A stretch of 64,000 bases of DNA from Fennellomyces sp. T-0311 (taxonomy: Eukaryota; Mucoromycota; Mucoromycetes; Mucorales; Lichtheimiaceae), in assembly GCA_025266875.1 (NCBI GenBank), contig JALLLT010000044.1, positions 62,001 to 126,000 of the forward strand, in the 5' to 3' direction. Both the position numbers and the translations under genes were made by a program. Positions 23,157 through 32,773 of the stretch are shown piece after piece. The notes beneath the pieces are model-generated. The model did not search any database, was not told the origin of the DNA, and saw only the letters and a program-made list of their open reading frames with translations. Positions within the stretch are counted from its first letter, which is position 1, and each line of letters starts with the position of its first letter.

Positions 23157-24212
23157 ATGAGCGATCCCCGATATCCGAGACAATTCCAATCACGAGCACA
23201 GTATCCCGGATTCCGACCGACAGAAACACCTCTTCTGGATCTAGACGAAACGTCAGCAACAACGAAACAGGAACTCACCTTTGATCCGCCAACAACAAGA
23301 ATGGAACAAGAAGACACCACGACAGTCATTCTCAAGGCATTGACCAGACTGTTGGAAAAGCAAGACTCGAGTCCAGTTTTTCGCGCCCGCGTACATGAAC
23401 CTGACACGTACAATGGCGACCGTAGCTTGGATGCTGCAACTGGCTGGATACGCATGATGGAGCGATATCTCGAGATGGCACAACTATCGAAACATCAGTG
23501 GGTTAACTATGCGGCAACATTCCTGCGTGGCGAAGCAGAGACATGGTGGCGTCAGCAAGAGATGCTAGCCGATGTGGACGAATGGATCGAATTCAAGAAG
23601 CGGTTGTTGGCCAATTTCAGTCCGCCAAATCGTTTGCAGCTGGCACGCGATCGCTTGGCCGACTTGGCACAGAGGGATTCTGTGGCAGCGTATGTTTCCC
23701 AGTTCCAGGCAGCTTGGTCGGCAGTACCTTCCATGACGGACGAAGAAGCATTGGATCGTTTCAAGAGAGGGTTACAACCAGTAGTCCGCGTACAAGTTAT
23801 GCTGCAATTTCCAAAGTCCACAGATGAGGCTATGCAGTTGGCTTTGGCTGTTGAAGCGGCACATCAACAAAGTCAGCTTCTATAGCAACAAGCACATCCA
23901 TCCAACCATGCCTTTCAGCAGCCGATACAGCAATCATTCCAGCAGCAGGCTATCCCTGAGTACTTACGCTCAACTGGTGTCGCACCAATGGATCTGGATG
24001 CAATTGGCTCTCGACACAATCAGTCATGGCATGCATCGAGACAAGGCTCATCGAATGGACAACGTCGCGATGGTCGTCGTGATCGGACTTGCTTCAATTG
24101 TGGTGGCATTGGTCACATCCAGCGAGACTGCCCATCCCCACGACGACCAAGACAAGGCAAACAGAGTTTCGGGAACCACCAGTCGGGAAAAGGTTTAGCG
24201 CGACGGGATTAA
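23157..24212 (+). pseudogene. Gypsy element 1 gag, one in-frame TAG
   Basis: Structural capsid protein of the retrotransposon, forming the cytoplasmic particle that packages RNA. From ATG 23157 the frame gives a retrotrans_gag-type domain (residues about 80-190, with 'WVNYAATFLRGEAETWW' and 'LARDRLADLAQRDSVAAYV'). TAG at 23883-23885 interrupts a Gln-rich linker ('QSQLL-stop-QQAHP'), most simply CAG to TAG. The same frame continues through a CCHC knuckle 'CFNCGGIGHIQRDC' to TAA at 24210-24212. Without readthrough the particle protein lacks its nucleic-acid-binding end, and pol cannot be reached. Confidence 0.88.
24185..24191 (+). promoter_or_regulatory. Candidate -1 ribosomal frameshift heptamer G GGA AAA
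   Basis: The heptamer is in the X XXY YYZ register of the gag frame (tcG GGA AAA), 19 nt before the gag stop. A -1 slip enters the pol frame directly ('GKRFSATGLKG'). gag and pol overlap in the -1 relation from 24089 to 24212. Confidence 0.8.
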
Positions 24213-27200
24213 AGGGAGTTCCGCCGCGCCGTTCACAACCATCCCTTAATATGGTTCAGCACGCACCAACCACCGTTCCAGAAGGAGATCTGGTTGACCT
24301 GTCGGATGACTGCGAGCCTGAGGCGAAGGCCCTACAAGACACATTGGAGCAAGACAGTTCATACTTTGATTCATTGTTATCAATAAAAACTACCGATTTG
24401 CCACTGTACTCGATGTTGTGTGATGGTCGTCCTATTGACGTGTTGATCGACTCTGGTGCCACTGGTTCGTACGTTAACCCTCGCCTCGCCGATTCTCTGC
24501 TATGTTGCACCGTGCCTAGACGTCAAGTGGAAACTGCTGGAGGCCATGTCATGTCCATTGATCGAAAGGCGACCCTGACACTGGATGCTCAAGGATATCA
24601 CCATCAAGCCAATGCATATGTCCTTGATACCAAGTTTGATTTAATCCTTGGACGTGATTGGCTCAAGCAGATTCAGCCCGTACCAAATTGGGAGCTCGAC
24701 ACATGGAAGATCAGTAAGGGTGCTCACAGTTATGTACTTCGGCCTCGCCACATGCGCCAAGGCTCTGAGCTCTCTTATCTGATATCGCACCGTCAAGTCC
24801 AGCGCTTGGAGCGCAGCAAGAGGATTGATGATGTATTTGTGTGTTTTATCAAGGCCGAGGACGTCAAGCCTACACCATCACCGGATAGCAAGTTTCAAGA
24901 ACTGGTGTCCGAGTTCAGCGATGTATTCCAGGATACGTTGCCAGGGTTGCCACCTGATAGAGGGGTCCAGCATGTCGTTGACACCGGTGATGCCGATCCT
25001 GTGTCTCGTCCACCGTACAAGATGAGCCCACTCGAGTTGGATGAATTACGACGACAGTTGAAAGAGTTACTCGACTTAGGACTCATTCGGCCTAGTTCTT
25101 CACCTTGGGGGGCACCGGTGCTCTTTGTACGAAAAAAGGATGGCTCTCTGCGCATGTGCGTCGACTACCGCGCTACAAATCGTTTAACGCGTCGCAACAG
25201 CACGGCGTTGCCTCGCATTGATGAGTGCCTAGAGAGGCTATCCAAGGCGACACGATTCACCTCATTGGATTTACGAAGTGGCTACCATCAAGTTCGGCTT
25301 CGACCTGAAGATGAGGACAAGACGGCGTTCAACACGCGGTATGGCCAATACTGCTGGCGAGTTCTTCCTTTTGGTTTACGCAACTCGCCTCCAGTGTTTC
25401 AAGCTATGATGAACGAGGCATTGGGTGACTGCATCGATACTTGCTGTCTACTTTACCTCGACGATCTGTTGGTCTTCAGCAAAGACGCGGAGTCATACTA
25501 TCAAGATTGCCGTCGCGTGCTGGAGCGGTTGCGTGCTGCAAAACTAGTGGCGAATATCAAGAAATGCGAGTTCAACAAGGCGTCGTTAGAGTTCTGCGGC
25601 TTTGAGGTGTCGGCGCGTGGTATTCTCCCTTCCAAAAAAAAGGTGCAAGCAATTCAAGACTGGCCGGAGCCAACCAATGTTCAGGAAGTGCGCCAATTCG
25701 TGGGTTTGGCAAGCCATTTCCGACGATTCATTCGAGGGTTCAGCGCCATGGCCGCGCCACTGACCGATTTGACCAGAGGGACAGGTGTGAAGAAAAGGGC
25801 AATTACGTGGACTCCGGCGTGTCAGGATGCTTTTGAGCAAATCAAGTCCGCTATGTGCAACGCTCCTGTCCTCCAGCCACCAGATCCTGCCCTGCCCTAT
25901 GTGATCGAATGCGACAGCAGTGACTACGCTGTGGGAGGTGTGCTGCTTCAAGAAGGCCCGGATGGCCAGCTGCACCCTCTTGCGTTTGAATCGAAGAAGC
26001 TCTCGGAGACCGAGAAACGATATCCAGCGCAGGAACGGGAACTTCTGGCGATTCTTACAATGCTCCGTACTTGGCGGTGTTTCATTGAAGGCAGGCCCTA
26101 TGTGGTTCGCACTGACCATCACCCGCTCAAGTATTTTCGAACTCAAAAGAAGCCAACCCCACGTTTGACCCGTTGGATTGCCGAAATCGAACTCTATGAC
26201 CCGGACATCCAATACAAGCCTGGTAAAGACAATCACGTACCTGATCTGCTTTCAAGACGAGATGGCGCTGCTTGTGTTACCACGGAGCCCAGTTTGGAAC
26301 CTGATTACCTTTACGCAGTCAAGAGCGTACAGGAATCAGACTGGCCAAAATTCTATGCTGTCCCCGAGGAACAATGGCCGTCCATGTACAAAGATCTTCT
26401 GCTCAAGCACCAAGACAAGTTCGTGGTGCACGATAGTATGGTCTTTCGCAAGGTCAAAGTCGGTGATGCCATCCAAGAGATCCGCTACGTCATGTTTGCT
26501 CGCCGTGCGGATTTGGTTGAGCAGTTTCATAACGCATTTGGCCATGCTGGGAAGACAACTGTATATGACTTGATGCGCAAGCGTTGGTGGTGGCCCGATA
26601 TGCGATCTGATATTCAAGAATGGCTCGCCCTTTGTCCACAGTGCCAATTAGCCGCGAATGCAGATCGCACCATACATCATGCGCCTATGAAACCCTTGGA
26701 AGTTCCGCCTGTTTTTTCTCGCTGGCATTTGGATTTTGTGGGGGAGCTCCCAACCACTGTCAATCATAATCGTTGGCTGTTGGTTGCCGTCGACTATGCT
26801 ACCAACTGGACCATTGCCCGTGCCATTCCCGACGCCACTGGTGAAGCTATCGCCAACTTTCTATATGAAGAAATTGTCTTGCCGTTTGGTTGCCCTGAGG
26901 AAATCTGCACGGATCATGGTGCAAATTTCATGTCCAAGGTGCTAGCAAATTATTTGGGACGCATCAAGGTCAATCACATTTTTACATCTGCTTTTCATCC
27001 GCGCACCAACTCCAAGGTCGAACGCACAAACGGCATTCTCAAACAAATGCTGCGTAAGTATACTCAAGGCCAGATTCATCGCTGGGATCAGTTCGTCGCT
27101 CCTGCCGTTTTTGCCTGTCGTGTACGCAAGCACCGCACTACCGGGTTTAGCCCATACTTTCTGGTGTATGGTGTCGAACCTCGTCTTCCTGGTGATCACC

Positions 27201-27694
27201 TTCGGCCATTTGTAGTGCCACCTGACACTGATCAAGAAGAAGCACCCGCTATTACAGGGCGTGTCCCGGAGGTTCGTCGACTACGTAAGGCACGTCTAAT
27301 TGCAGAAAACCGACTTCGAGACAATGCCGCCAAGGATAAAGCCCGCTGGGATGCTACTTTGAAGCCACAGAAGTTTGTTGTTGGAGATCATGTCTTGTTG
27401 CGACATGAAAACAAGCTGAGCCTCGAATTCAACTGGAAAGGCCCTTACAAGGTTATTGCCACAAAACCCGACACGGACATTTACAAGCTTCAAGATCTCC
27501 AAGGCCAAGTTTATTCCTCTTGGGTGCATACTGACCGTTTACGCCCCATCTACATCGGGTCTGGTACTCTCAAGGATCCTTGGTATGACCCCACCGTTAC
27601 ACGTGCTGCCGAACGACGTCACTTACAAGCTGCTGGTCTACTTGCTATGTTGTTCGAGGTCGACCAACAGTTTGGAGGGGAGGTATTGTCGTAG
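24185..27694 (+). CDS. Gypsy element 1 Pol (PR-RT-RNase H-INT)
   Basis: Polyprotein expressed by -1 frameshift from gag; the frame itself is open from 24089. Protease 'VLIDSGATGSYV'; reverse transcriptase from 'RPPYKMSPLELDEL', with 'FTSLDLRSGYHQ' and active site 'YLDD'; RNase H 'IECDSSDYAVGG'. Integrase has a zinc motif (H...H in 'HNAFGHAG', C..C in 'LCPQCQ'), DDE residues in 'WHLDFVGELP', 'CTDHGANF' and 'KVERTNGIL', and a GPY/F-like module ('FNWKGPYKVIA'). The frame is uninterrupted over about 1170 codons and ends 7 bp into the right LTR region (stop overlaps TGTCG). With 99.7% identical LTRs this is a recent copy. Confidence 0.95.
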   Translation, partial: GKRFSATGLKGVPPRRSQPSLNMVQHAPTTVPEGDLVDLSDDCEPEAKALQDTLEQDSSYFDSLLSIKTTDLPLYSMLCDGRPIDVLIDSGATGSYVNPRLADSLLCCTVPRRQVETAGGHVMSIDRKATLTLDAQGYHHQANAYVLDTKFDLILGRDWLKQIQPVPNWELDTWKISKGAHSYVLRPRHMRQGSELSYLISHRQVQRLERSKRIDDVFVCFIKAEDVKPTPSPDSKFQELVSEFSDVFQDTLPGLPPDRGVQHVVDTGDADPVSRPPYKMSPLELDELRRQLKELLDLGLIRPSSSPWGAPVLFVRKKDGSLRMCVDYRATNRLTRRNSTALPRIDECLERLSKATRFTSLDLRSGYHQVRLRPEDEDKTAFNTRYGQYCWRVLPFGLRNSPPVFQAMMNEALGDCIDTCCLLYLDDLLVFSKDAESYYQDCRRVLERLRAAKLVANIKKCEFNKASLEFCGFEVSARGILPSKKKVQAIQDWPEPTNVQEVRQFVGLASHFRRFIRGFSAMAAPLTDLTRGTGVKKRAITWTPACQDAFEQIKSAMCNAPVLQPPDPALPYVIECDSSDYAVGGVLLQEGPDGQLHPLAFESKKLSETEKRYPAQERELLAILTMLRTWRCFIEGRPYVVRTDHHPLKYFRTQKKPTPRLTRWIAEIELYDPDIQYKPGKDNHVPDLLSRRDGAACVTTEPSLEPDYLYAVKSVQESDWPKFYAVPEEQWPSMYKDLLLKHQDKFVVHDSMVFRKVKVGDAIQEIRYVMFARRADLVEQFHNAFGHAGKTTVYDLMRKRWWWPDMRSDIQEWLALCPQCQLAANADRTIHHAPMKPLEVPPVFSRWHLDFVGELPTTVNHNRWLLVAVDYATNWTIARAIPDATGEAIANFLYEEIVLPFGCPEEICTDHGANFMSKVLANYLGRIKVNHIFTSAFHPRTNSKVERTNGILKQMLRKYTQGQIHRWDQFVAPAVFACRVRKHRTTGFSPYFLVYGVEPRLPGDHLRPFVVPPDTDQEEAPAITGRVPEVRRLRKARLIAENRLRDNAAKDKARWDATLKPQKFVVGDHVLLRHENKLSLEFNWKGPYKVIATKPDTDIYKLQDLQGQVYSSWVHTDRLRPIYIGSGTLKDPWYDPTVTRAAERRHLQAAGLLAMLFEVDQQFGGEVLS

Positions 27695-27995
27695 CCAGAA
27701 ATGGCAGGCATTCCTTTTTTGGTCTGTACCACCGTGAACACGTAGTTGCTTCTTGTTAAGACACGATCTCTTCGAGACGTAGTCTCTGGTCAATACAACA
27801 CGTAGCTCTTTTCCTGCTGAACACGTATATCTCTATCACATATTTAGTATAACCAACTAGTTAGAAAACATATATATATCCCCCATCGTTGTAGACAATA
27901 AAGGCATCTATCAAGTCATCTTTATTCTTTTGTTTTCCTTCGCCTAATTCGCTGATCCATTGGCTTCGGTATTATCCGCCAAAAAGATTACGACA
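27687..27995 (+). repeat. 3' LTR of Gypsy element 1
   Basis: 309 bp, identical to the 5' LTR except G at 27691. It is preceded by a purine tract that primes plus-strand synthesis, and ends 46 bp from the tRNA-Gln gene. Confidence 0.95.
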
Positions 27996-28041
27996 AAGTC
28001 CATCAGAATGGCTACAATTTAAAAGATAAAGTATGCTGCTT

Positions 28042-28113
28042 AGGTCTCGCCGAGATTCGAACTCGGATAATGAGATTCAGAGTCTCATATGCTAACCATT
28101 ACATCACGAAACC
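28042..28113 (-). tRNA. tRNA-Gln (anticodon CUG)
   Basis: The minus strand folds as a 72-nt tRNA. The 7-bp acceptor stem GGTTTCG/CGAGACC has one G-U pair; a D arm contains TAATGGTTAGC; the anticodon stem TGAGA/TCTCA has loop CTCTGAA, giving CTG; the T arm is CCGAG-TTCGAAT-CTCGG. The A and B box promoter sequences (TGTAATGGTTAGC-like and GTTCGAATC) are present, no intron is seen, and CCA is not encoded. Retrotransposon 1 ends 46 bp beyond its 3' end, and Harbinger-A1 had inserted 43 bp upstream of its 5' end. Confidence 0.93.
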
Positions 28114-28156
28114 GATACATTGTTAGTAACTTGCAGGGTGAGTGTTGTGGCATTGT

Positions 28157-28170
28157 AGAGAGGTTGGGGT
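28157..28170. repeat. Detached tip of the Harbinger-A1 TIR
   Basis: AGAGAGGTTGGGGT is identical to the first 14 bp of the Harbinger-A2 TIR (38912 onward). It is followed directly by the CACTG terminus. Its last three bases (GGT) are the inverted partner of ACC at 6901-6903, the CACTG target duplication. Confidence 0.88.
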
Positions 28171-28324
28171 CACTGCACTTAAAATGATTTTTAGCTTTTG
28201 AGCGGACTGCTCAAATGTGGACTTTGAGCCAATTTGAGCCAGCTCAAAATTGCTGGGTTTTTTGAGCTAGCTCAAATGCTAAAAGTCCACATTTGAGCAT
28301 TTGAGCTAGCTAAAAAAAATGTTT

Positions 28325-28555
28325 TTTTTTTCCTAAGTTAATTTTAGACCAATTTTTTTTTTCTTAGTCAATTTCAGACCAACTTTTTTTTTCCTAGTCA
28401 ATTTCAGACCAACTTTTTTTTCCTAGTCAATTTCAGACCAGCTTTCTTTTTTCTAGTCAATTTCAGACCAACTTTTTTTTTGCTAGTCTCCTAGTCAATT
28501 CCAGACCAACTTTTCCTTGGTCAATTTTTTTCGCTAGTCAATTTCAGACTAAAGG
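28325..28555. repeat. Minisatellite of about 30 bp, about eight copies
   Basis: Units read TTTTTTTTCCTAGTCAATTT with CAGACCAAC, repeated with slight length changes in the T run. It lies just inside the subterminal repeats of the CACTG element and upstream of Tnp2. Confidence 0.85.
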
Positions 28556-28633
28556 GATAATTTAATCACAAAAAAAACTCGAAGTCCTATCACTGCTACT
28601 TTTTGTACCTTATCCTTTTTTTTTTACCAAAAA

Positions 28634-31600
28634 TGTCATTTCATTATATGCACCAGAAGAAACTCATACCTTGCTATTGTGATAATTGCTTTAAAGCAAG
28701 CAAGGGGACATATTTACCCCAGAAGCCTCGAACACGTCTTCGCCATTACGAATACATCGGCACCAATCGTTATGACGAAATGGTTGCCAGACGTAATAGC
28801 AACATGGATGTTGATTTCCAAGAAGGTACTAAAAAAAACGGTACTTTGTAAAGTTAATCAACATAACGAATTAGACGTTGAATACGATTACGGCTGTGGT
28901 AGTGAAGGCGCTGTTAAATCACTGCTGCGAACAATGAACTTCCAGTGCAGCCTGTTGTAGTGAAAGAGAGTTTTTCGCGTCTTCCAGATGCGTATTGGAA
29001 TGACGATGTCAATTTCGACAGCGAAAACGAGGGCGAAAACGTCGAAGATGGTAGCAATGAGGGCAGCAATGAGAATGGCGAGGACGAGATCCCTTTTGCT
29101 ACAACCGAGAATGGTCAGTGTCATTACTGCCAAAAATTATACTCTTTTAACCATGTTTTTTATTGCCTGTACACCCAGAGCCAACCACTGGTTCTGAGAG
29201 GCTGTACTTGTTCCTTGGCATGTTCCTAGTTCTCTTCCAGCGGCAGTTCCTGTCTGAGGCTGCTGGAGAATTGCTAATGGCGTTTGTCAATGTTCTTCTT
29301 TCCGAGGTCAATGCTCCGTTCAAGTTGCCAAAGAAAGTGTCCACGCTTCGCGGCCATATGGGGGTTGCTTTTTATGAAGACGGTTTGACTTCTTATGTTA
29401 CTTGTCAAAAGTGTCATAAGATTTATAAGCTCAATGATTTGGTTCGTCAGGAACAACAGTTCTGCGACCATATCGAGTTTCCAAACCACCCTTGGGCAAG
29501 CATGGTTAGGAAGACATGCGGGGGGCCACTAGTGAAAAGGAGCTCAACAGGGCCAGTGGCCTTGAAGGAGTTTCCTTATCACTCTGTCATTTTGGGGCTG
29601 AGGATGTTGTTCAAGTGGCCAAACGTTTTTGGAACGGATCAATGCATGGAGACATCGCACCCGTTTTGGAAATAGGCTGTTTGATGTTTATGATGGCAGA
29701 ATGTGGCGAGCGACTTTGGATTCTGAGGGGAAACCATTTGTAGATGATGATCATTCTCTACTGTTGACGCTTAATTGCGATTGGTTTAATCCAAACGCTA
29801 AAGGCGCAGCATATTCATGTGGTGCAATTTATTTGTCGCTCAATAACTTGCCGCGATCTGAACGTTACAAACCAGAGAATATTCTCTTGGTAGGTGTACT
29901 GCCAGGTCCACATGAGCCAAGCAACCACCAGATTAACAATTACCTTCGTCCGCTTGTCGATGAGCTACAGCAGCTTTATACTGGTGTACTCCTTGACAGA
30001 GCGATTGTAATGGGCCAAGAATCCGTGCGGCACTTTTGATGGTAGCTTGTGACATCCCTGCTGCACGCAAGATTTCAGGCTTTACCGGTATCCGATCTTT
30101 CCGCGCCTTTACAAATGCGACCGACGGTTCGAAGCGATCCCAGGCACCAAGATCGGAATTGGGCAGTTTTCGACATCAACACCCAAACGATGGACGAAAA
30201 CAAAGCCTTGGATGCGTCGCACCAGTGGACAACCGCAACAACAGCCAAAGAACGGCAGACAGTTGAGCATGATGCTGGTTGCCGTTGGTTAGAGTTGTGT
30301 CGCCTGATATACTTTCAAAGGGTTCGCGCAACGATTGTTGATCCAATGCACAATCTGTTTCTTGGAACCGCCAGGCGAATGGTGGAACTTTGGCAGAGAG
30401 TGATAGATCCAGAGACCAACCAGCCGTATCTTACGCCAGCCCACTTTGCAAGCATGGAAGAGCAGCTGCACACATTCGACCTTCCTCCCGGCTACGAGAT
30501 ATCAAAGCGTAAGGTTGGTCAGTGCTGTGCACATATGCAGCACTGAATGGCGCGTGTGGACCTTGGCCTTGTCACCACTGCTCCTGAAAACAAGACTCCC
30601 AAGATCCCACCTGGACATTTGGCTTCTTTTCGTGGATGCCTGTCGCCTGCTCGCAAAGCCCTCCTTGACCACCCATGACATTTCTAGAATGCATGAATAC
30701 TTCCGCCAATTCTGCATAAATGTGGATGAAGTGTACGGTCATCACGAAGTCACCCTGAATATGCATATGCATTTGCATCTTGCTGAAACGGTTCTTGACT
30801 ATGGCCCAGCACCAGCTTTCTGGATTTTCTCGTTCGAACGGTACAACGGCCTCATAAAAAGCTTTGATACCAACAACAAGGATCGCTTTGAAGGTACCTT
30901 CATGCGAAGCTTCTTGGAAATGTCCTTCGCGGATAGCTTCATGGCCAGCAAGGGCTTCCAAGTAACAAGAGATCCAAACCTTCTTGGGCTTTTCGAAGCG
31001 CTTGTTCCAAGCATCAAGGCCACCACCATCGACACCACAAACCACCATGCTCACTTTGACTTGCCCCGTTTCCTCGGCTATGCAGAGGAACTGGGCGACG
31101 AAGAGGTCACTGGTCAGGAGCCACTGCCGCCATCTGTAATCCAGACCACCAAGATCCAGTCACAGTTCGTTGCAATGAGTGACGAGCACTATAAGTGTTT
31201 GTTCGCCCATTACAGCGAATTTATATTGGAAGCCAATACAGGGCGACAGGTAATTACACATGTACACATATGGACATTGATTAATATGTTTAAATTACAG
31301 GCGAGATTAAGGATGGAGCACTGGTGGTGAGTAACAGGATCAGAAAGTTCACAACAATCGACATCCTAGGCCAACTGTACCGAAGCACCGACGCTAGAAG
31401 TACCAGGGGATGTTATATTCAAGCCTACTTCGACAAGACCGACAACGACAATCAGCCAATCCTAGATTGTGATGAGATGGAGTTTCGGTATGGTAGGATT
31501 GAATATTTCTTTGTGCACTTGGCCGAGGCTATTTGCGAGGAGACAAACGAACCACGTACGGGGCAACACGTATATGCATTTGTTCGATGGTTCGCGAAGT

Positions 31601-31785
31601 CTCATCCAGCCTTTGCGTCTTTTGCTCCGTTTGGTTTGGCGGTATGCAAGGACGAGTCCCAGCTGTTACCACTGAGTAGGGATTGTATTCTTCCTGTTCA
31701 TAGGATTTTCTCTCCGGTTGCTGTCTGCCCGTGGATTGACAACAATCTCATAGTCATTCCGTTACCACGTAAGACCATCGGCTAA
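28634..31785 (+). pseudogene. Tnp2-type (Transposase_21) CACTA transposase, several frameshifts
   Basis: Catalytic transposase of CACTA/EnSpm elements. An N-terminal Cys-rich segment ('CYCDNCFKASKG') is followed by acidic sequence. After a clear intron at 29114-29178 comes 'EPTTGSERLYLFLG', zinc-binding 'CQKCHKIY', then the core 'RLFDVYDGRMW', 'LNCDWFNP', 'ENILLVGVLPGPHEP', 'ATIVDPMHNLFLG' and the C-terminal 'IEYFFVHLAEAI'. The parts lie in different frames with breaks near 28920, 29626 (a T5 run), 30030, 30110, 30520 and 31250-31300, so at least five indels have accumulated. It is the most decayed gene of the window, older than the hAT insertions, and clearly non-functional. Confidence 0.85.
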
Positions 31786-31917
31786 TCGCCTCCATTCCGT
31801 TCATTACACTTTTACCTTCATTGCTTCCTACATTCCCGACTTCCACCATTCGTTTTCCTTTAATTCCGATTTCTACAACCACGAAAATACGCCTATATGC
31901 CCTATGCCAATTCCTTC

Positions 31918-31958
31918 TTATGCCTTATGCCTTATGCCTTATGCCTTATGCCTTATGC
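31918..31958. repeat. Heptanucleotide tandem repeat TTATGCC
   Basis: Five full copies and one partial copy of TTATGCC lie in the AT/pyrimidine-rich stretch between the two CACTG genes. The rest of 31786-32668 holds no gene that I can support. Confidence 0.9.
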
Positions 31959-32668
31959 TCTCTATTATTTATTTCCATTCTCTTTCCCTGTATCTTATGT
32001 TTATGTACCTTTTTCTACTTATGTCTTCGTTGCCCACACTTCACTCCTTCCACTATTCGATATACTTATACTTCTATGCCTTTATGAATCTACGCCTTGT
32101 GTAGCTATTCAGTAGAATGTCCTTAGATGCGTGCTTTGCACTACTTCGGAAGCATTCGATGCTTATCATTCGATCACACGAGAGAGAACGTCTGCTATAA
32201 CTTGATTCGTCTTCTTTAACTGACTATGACATTATGCGGCTCTGTTTTTTGTATACGAAGCGATAATGATCCATTTAAGTATAAACATAGGTAAGTTGGC
32301 TCGGGAATTGTCTGATATGATCCAGAGGCGGACCATTCAAGCAACGGAAATATGAAAGGCACCGCCTCAGGGCACCGTGGTATTTTAGAAGCGTCCTTAC
32401 TTTTCTAGTAAGCCTGTATCCCAGAAATAAAATTTTTGACACTCTTTCTTTTCAGTCCATGTTTTCTTGAATAGGAGTTATGCGCAAATACCATGATCCC
32501 TACGAGATTGTAAAAACATTGTGCACTCATGAGTTTACAATTACCGTTCTCCTTGACTGTTGCTAACGATTGTTAACCCATGAGCTTTATGCCCAACTTT
32601 TGCGCCCAAAGACAGCTCAATCTTTTTTGTCCCAAGCCCAACCCTACCACCCTACCACGTTGGTGCTT

Positions 32669-32765
32669 TTATTCCTGTACATTTTCATCAAATTCCTCAG
32701 GACGCTGCGTAGCTTCGTGGGGAGAATTGACAGCCCAGTCGGGCAACAGCTTTCGCTGCTCATCA
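32669..32765 (-). pseudogene. Displaced last exon of the CACTG accessory gene
   Basis: Read on the minus strand, 32765 onward completes the codon split at 9788-9789. It adds 'DEQRKLLPDWAVNSPHEATQ' and further residues to TAA at 32671-32669. In the present order this exon is 23 kb from its gene and points the other way. The restored frame is strong evidence for the inversion. Confidence 0.85.
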
Positions 32766-32773
32766 GTCAACTC
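32766..32773. repeat. 8-bp target-site duplication half 'gtcaactc'
   Basis: Reverse complement of 9782-9789. It flanks the low-coordinate end of hAT copy 2. Confidence 0.95.

Larger units (their letters stand above)
22828..27995 (+). mobile_element. Ty3/Gypsy LTR retrotransposon 1
   Basis: A full-length 5168-bp element has 309-bp LTRs (TGTCRT...ACGACA) flanked by AAGT on both sides (22824-22827 and 27996-27999). The LTRs differ at a single position (22832 A versus 27691 G, a CpG transition), so insertion is very recent. A primer-binding site TGGTAGCG lies 2 bp after the left LTR, and a purine tract GGAGGGGAGG lies just before the right LTR. Gene order gag, PR, RT, RNase H, INT is that of Ty3/Gypsy. 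No chromodomain is seen. Confidence 0.97.
28171..32773 (-). mobile_element. CACTG element, right part (inverted)
   Basis: This part begins with the same 25-bp terminus as 6904 and contains subterminal GCTCAAA words (28195-28315), a minisatellite, the Tnp2 gene, an empty stretch (31786-32668) and the last exon of the accessory gene. It ends at the hAT-2 junction (gtcaactc). In the original order it followed 9789 in reverse-complement orientation. The two genes of the element were then convergent, about 0.9 kb apart. Confidence 0.87.

Noticed and set aside
28325..28555. CRISPR-like array
   Set aside because: Units are contiguous with no unique spacers, and the DNA is eukaryotic.
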